Of a stretch of 64,000 nucleotides of DNA, positions 61,378 through 64,000 are shown piece by piece. Under the pieces are notes generated by a model, which saw only the letters and a program-made list of their open reading frames with translations, did no database searches and was not told the DNA's origin. The DNA is from Nitrosophilus kaiyonis. GTDB taxonomy: Bacteria; Campylobacterota; Campylobacteria; Campylobacterales; Nitratiruptoraceae. Both the position numbers and the translations under genes were made by a program. Where the stretch lies: positions 471,293-535,292 of the forward strand of contig NZ_AP025696.1 of NCBI RefSeq assembly GCF_027943725.1. The letters are read 5' to 3'. The first letter of the stretch is position 1. The number at the start of each line of letters is the position of its first letter.

Positions 61378-62531
61378 AAATTTTACAAAAATATTGGGTG
61401 GGTTTTTTTGCACTTGCTCTATTTATTTTGGCAGCATCTCTTATTTATATAAAACTTCATCCAAAAAAATTACCACCAAATTTAATAGAAGGAGTAGGAA
61501 GATTTGATGGAGATTTGGTAAATCTTAATACAAAATATCCAGGAAGAGTACAAAAAATCTTTTTTAATGATGGAAATAAGATAAAAAAAGGTGATATTGT
61601 CGCTATTTTGGAAAGCAAGGAGTATGAAAAGCAAAAAGAGGCTATTCAAAAGCAGATAGAAGCAAAAGATAAAGAGCTTAAAGCAAAAGAGATTGAATTA
61701 AATATAAATAAGACAAAAATTCCACAAATTTTAAAAAAAGCAAAATCTGCTTTAAATGCTAAACAAAAACAGCTTCAAGAGCTTTTAAGCGCAATAGCAT
61801 CACAAAAAGAGGTTATTAATCAAGATAAAAAAGATTATCAACGCCTAAAAGATTTATACAAAAAAAAGCTTATTCAAAAACATAAATTTGAAGAGATTGC
61901 ACTAAAATATAAAACAGACAAAAACAGCCTTAAAGCGCTTGAAGCAAAAAAAGCCCAGCTTCTGCAAGCTATTGCTATTGCAAAAAGTAATGTTTTAGAT
62001 GCTAAAGCTGCACAAAAAAGTCTTGATGCTTTGAAAGAAAGTCTTGATGCTCTCAAAAAAGCGATTGCATCTTTGAAAGCTCAAAAAGAACAAATTGAAG
62101 CTATTATCTCAGAGCTAACAATAAAAAGCCCGTTAAATGGATATGTTGTTGAAAAAATAGCAAATGCTGGTGAGGTATTGGGATCTGGTATGGTGGTAGC
62201 TACACTAATTGATCCAAAAACTTTATATCTTAAAATCTTTGTAGATACCATAAATAATGGTAAAATTAAACTTCATAATAAAGCTGTTATTTTTCTTGAT
62301 GCCTATCCAAATAAACCAATACAAGCTGAAGTAGTACGCATTGCACAAAAAGCTGAATTTACTCCAAAAGAGGTAGCTGTTAGAAGCGATAGAATCCAAA
62401 GAGTCTATGAAGTGCATCTAAAACCCTTAAATCCAAATCCTTTACTAAAACTTGGACTTCCTGCTATTGGTGTTATCTCTATTGATGGAAAAAATTTGCC
62501 AAAATCTTTAAATGAGATACCAAAAATTTAG
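61374..62531 (+). CDS. HlyD-family membrane fusion protein
   Basis: 385 residues: membrane anchor (about 8-28), lipoyl half (LNTKYPGRVQKIFFNDGNKIKKGDIVAILESKEY near 45-78), a long coiled coil (about 80-240) with near-repeated LDALKESLDALKKAIASLKAQ, second lipoyl half (KSPLNGYVVEKIANAGEVLGSGM) and beta-barrel. It overlaps the kinase gene by 4 bases. With the ABC ATPase that begins at 63772 it resembles YhiI-YhiH type export systems. Confidence 0.87.
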   Translation: MKILQKYWVGFFALALFILAASLIYIKLHPKKLPPNLIEGVGRFDGDLVNLNTKYPGRVQKIFFNDGNKIKKGDIVAILESKEYEKQKEAIQKQIEAKDKELKAKEIELNINKTKIPQILKKAKSALNAKQKQLQELLSAIASQKEVINQDKKDYQRLKDLYKKKLIQKHKFEEIALKYKTDKNSLKALEAKKAQLLQAIAIAKSNVLDAKAAQKSLDALKESLDALKKAIASLKAQKEQIEAIISELTIKSPLNGYVVEKIANAGEVLGSGMVVATLIDPKTLYLKIFVDTINNGKIKLHNKAVIFLDAYPNKPIQAEVVRIAQKAEFTPKEVAVRSDRIQRVYEVHLKPLNPNPLLKLGLPAIGVISIDGKNLPKSLNEIPKI

Positions 62532-62558
62532 ACATTGGACATTAGACATTAGACATTG
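62531..62558. repeat. Heptamer repeats before the MFS gene
   Basis: GACATTG-GACATTA-GACATTA-GACATTG tandem, directly followed by GGAGGAG, the ribosome binding site of the next gene. Confidence 0.8.
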
Positions 62559-62570
62559 GAGGAGAAAATT

Positions 62571-63791
62571 GTGAAAAATAAATTTGATGATTTAGAAGAA
62601 TCAAAAAATTTAAATGTCCAATGTCAAATGTCCAATGTCCAAAAAATTGACCCAAATGTTATAGTCCTTGGTTGGGTAAGTTTTTTTACCGATATGGCTT
62701 CGGCTATGATAAATCCAATACTTCCTATTTTTGTAGTAGTGACTCTTCATGAAGGGGTTGATAAGCTTGGAATTATTGTAGCAATTGCAACTTTTATCTC
62801 TTATGCCCTAAGACTTTTATCTGGATATATATCTGATAAATATGGAATTGTCAAACCATTGGTAGTAAGCGGTTATGCACTCTCAGCTTTAAGCAAACCT
62901 CTTATTGGCTTTAGCCACTCCTATAAAAGCGTTGCAGCCCTTAAAGGGCTAGAGAGGCTTGGAAAAGCACTAAGAAGTGCTCCAAAAGATCTAATGATTG
63001 CTTCATATAGTAAAAAAAAAGCTTCTGGAAAGACATTTGGTTTTCATAAAACACTTGATATTGCTGGAGAGATGAGCGGAACAATAATTGTATTTTTACT
63101 TTTATACTATTTTGGTGAAGAGGAAAAAATACTTCGCTCAATATTTTTAGCTACTATTATTCCAGGCCTTATTGGACTCTTTTTAGTTATATTTTTTGTT
63201 AAAGATATTAAAAAAGAGCCTAAACAAACCAAATTTAAACTAACACAAAAAGATAAAAAAGCTATAAAGAGACTGTTTTTTTATTTTGGTTTTATATTTT
63301 TTATGTTTAATGAGGCTTTTTTTACAATGCAGGCAAAAAGTGTTGGAATTGCAGTTATGCTAATACCTGTTTTATTTATGGTTTCTACAGGAACACAAAC
63401 AGTTACAAGCTATATTTTTGGCATCTGGATAGATAGATTTGGTGTTAATAAAGTTATGGCATTAGGGTATATAAGTGCAATTTTAGCTCTTTTACTATTA
63501 TGGCTTCAAAAGCCAATCTTTACCTGGATATCTTATGCTTTTTTGGGACTTTTTACAGTCTCTACTCTTAATGCAAATAGAGCTTTTATAGCTTCTTTTT
63601 GCGACAATAAAGGCTCTGTGTATGGAGTATTTTATGCGGGAGTTGCACTTTTTGGAGCACTTGGAGCTTACATTTGTGGCCTAATTTGGGAACATTTTGG
63701 TATGAATAATGCAATAATATTTTCTCTTTGTGGAGCGCTTTTTTTATTAATTCTTTTTTTGGGTAAAAATTATGGCTCTTTTAGAAGTTAA
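62571..63791 (+). CDS. Major facilitator superfamily transporter
   Basis: 406 residues, about 12 membrane segments. SGYISDKYG near 82 (motif A region) and LERLGKALRSAPKDLMIASYS are like a group of uncharacterised MFS proteins. GTG 62571 is favoured by GGAGGAG six bases upstream; TTG 62556 is in frame but lies in the repeat. Residues ~14-24 (NVQCQMSNVQK) are encoded by heptamer repeats (62612-62641), before the first membrane helix. Substrate unknown. Confidence 0.82.
   Translation: MKNKFDDLEESKNLNVQCQMSNVQKIDPNVIVLGWVSFFTDMASAMINPILPIFVVVTLHEGVDKLGIIVAIATFISYALRLLSGYISDKYGIVKPLVVSGYALSALSKPLIGFSHSYKSVAALKGLERLGKALRSAPKDLMIASYSKKKASGKTFGFHKTLDIAGEMSGTIIVFLLLYYFGEEEKILRSIFLATIIPGLIGLFLVIFFVKDIKKEPKQTKFKLTQKDKKAIKRLFFYFGFIFFMFNEAFFTMQAKSVGIAVMLIPVLFMVSTGTQTVTSYIFGIWIDRFGVNKVMALGYISAILALLLLWLQKPIFTWISYAFLGLFTVSTLNANRAFIASFCDNKGSVYGVFYAGVALFGALGAYICGLIWEHFGMNNAIIFSLCGALFLLILFLGKNYGSFRS
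62612..62641. repeat. Heptamer repeats inside the MFS coding sequence
   Basis: AATGTCC/AATGTCA units in tandem within codons ~14-24 of the transporter, in the cytoplasmic N-terminal extension. Confidence 0.8.
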
Positions 63792-64000
63792 AGATGTTAC
63801 CGTTAAATATAAAAAACATATTGGTATTCAAAAAGCCTCTTTAAAAGCAGATAGTGAAGAGATAATAGGTTTTATTGGAGCTGATGGTTCAGGAAAAAGC
63901 TCTTTAATGCATGCAATTGCTGGAGTGATAAATTTTGAAGGAGAGATAATATTTAATAATTTTTCATATCACTCCCCAAAAGAAGCAGAAGTTTTAAAAA
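63772..64000 (+). CDS. ABC transporter ATP-binding protein (partial, N-terminal)
   Basis: Starts at ATG 63772, 20 bases inside the MFS gene, and runs off the right edge. The 76 visible residues begin MALLEVKDVTVKYKKH and include Walker A GADGSGKSS (about 39-47). It probably continues the HlyD-ABC export system of this operon. The rest, including Walker B and the signature, is outside the window. Confidence 0.85.
   Translation, partial: MALLEVKDVTVKYKKHIGIQKASLKADSEEIIGFIGADGSGKSSLMHAIAGVINFEGEIIFNNFSYHSPKEAEVLK

Overview
The window reads as chromosome from an AT-rich (roughly 30% GC by eye) member of the Campylobacterota (former Epsilonproteobacteria). The futalosine-pathway gene mqnD, the short Campylobacter-type bioB and murB, the recA-eno-(FtsB-like)-(AMIN protein) block, an htrA gene followed by a CprRS-like two-component pair, an HP0495-type DUF493 protein and many EAL/GGDEF proteins all point there. 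The compatible-solute operon would fit a marine or hydrothermal-vent lineage; I cannot name the genus from sequence alone.

Layout. 1-17.8 kb is mostly housekeeping: the topA end, a YfcE-like phosphoesterase, bioB, a CPA2 antiporter, AMIN protein, FtsB-like protein, eno and recA; then mqnD, murB, tpx, tsaD, a frameshifted glycerophosphodiesterase, dxr-cdsA, rqcH behind a MazF-type toxin-antitoxin pair, leuC, sfsA and mobA. 17.8-27.2 kb holds a cytoplasmic gamma-glutamyltransferase with a GCS2-type ligase, moaC, an OmpA-domain protein with a lipoprotein, DUF493, a DEAD-box helicase with a structured leader, and a helical DUF6781-like protein with a BON protein. 27.1-31.1 kb is a c-di-GMP pair (PAS-GGDEF-EAL and PilZ).

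32.0-39.1 kb is the most distinctive block: a tight five-gene minus-strand operon encoding a sugar-phosphoglycerate phosphatase fused to a MOFRL glycerate kinase, a GpgS-like glycosyltransferase, a GalT-like nucleotidyltransferase, a GT20 (trehalose-phosphate/glucosylglycerol-phosphate synthase family) enzyme and a second, glucosylglycerate-synthase-like glycosyltransferase. Together they look like a route to glucosylglycerate or a related solute, with glycerate salvage built in. It is followed by an Nramp-like transporter with a 33-residue membrane ORF, an inositol-monophosphatase-family enzyme, htrA with two-component system, a TonB receptor/periplasmic protein/GGDEF-EAL module, a zinc alcohol dehydrogenase, another EAL protein, a NUDIX enzyme and uppP. 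53.7-58.7 kb is an EmrAB-TolC type efflux operon with a divergent TetR regulator and a four-helix-bundle gene inserted. 58.8-64 kb is an operon of a DUF6781-like protein, a phasin-like protein, an ABC1/UbiB kinase, an HlyD protein, an MFS transporter and the start of an ABC ATPase.

The intergenic DNA is unusual. It is filled with degenerate 7-bp tandem repeats (GACATTR/GTCATTR and their complements), and two gaps hold inverted copies of one 174-nt element (14850-15023 on plus, 41398-41571 on minus) whose ends are conserved and whose central hairpin shows compensatory base-pair changes. The same modules have entered coding sequence in several genes (dxr, emrB-like, MFS, the four-helix-bundle gene); sfsA carries a different palindromic insertion twice. 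No tRNA, rRNA, CRISPR array, transposase or phage gene was seen.
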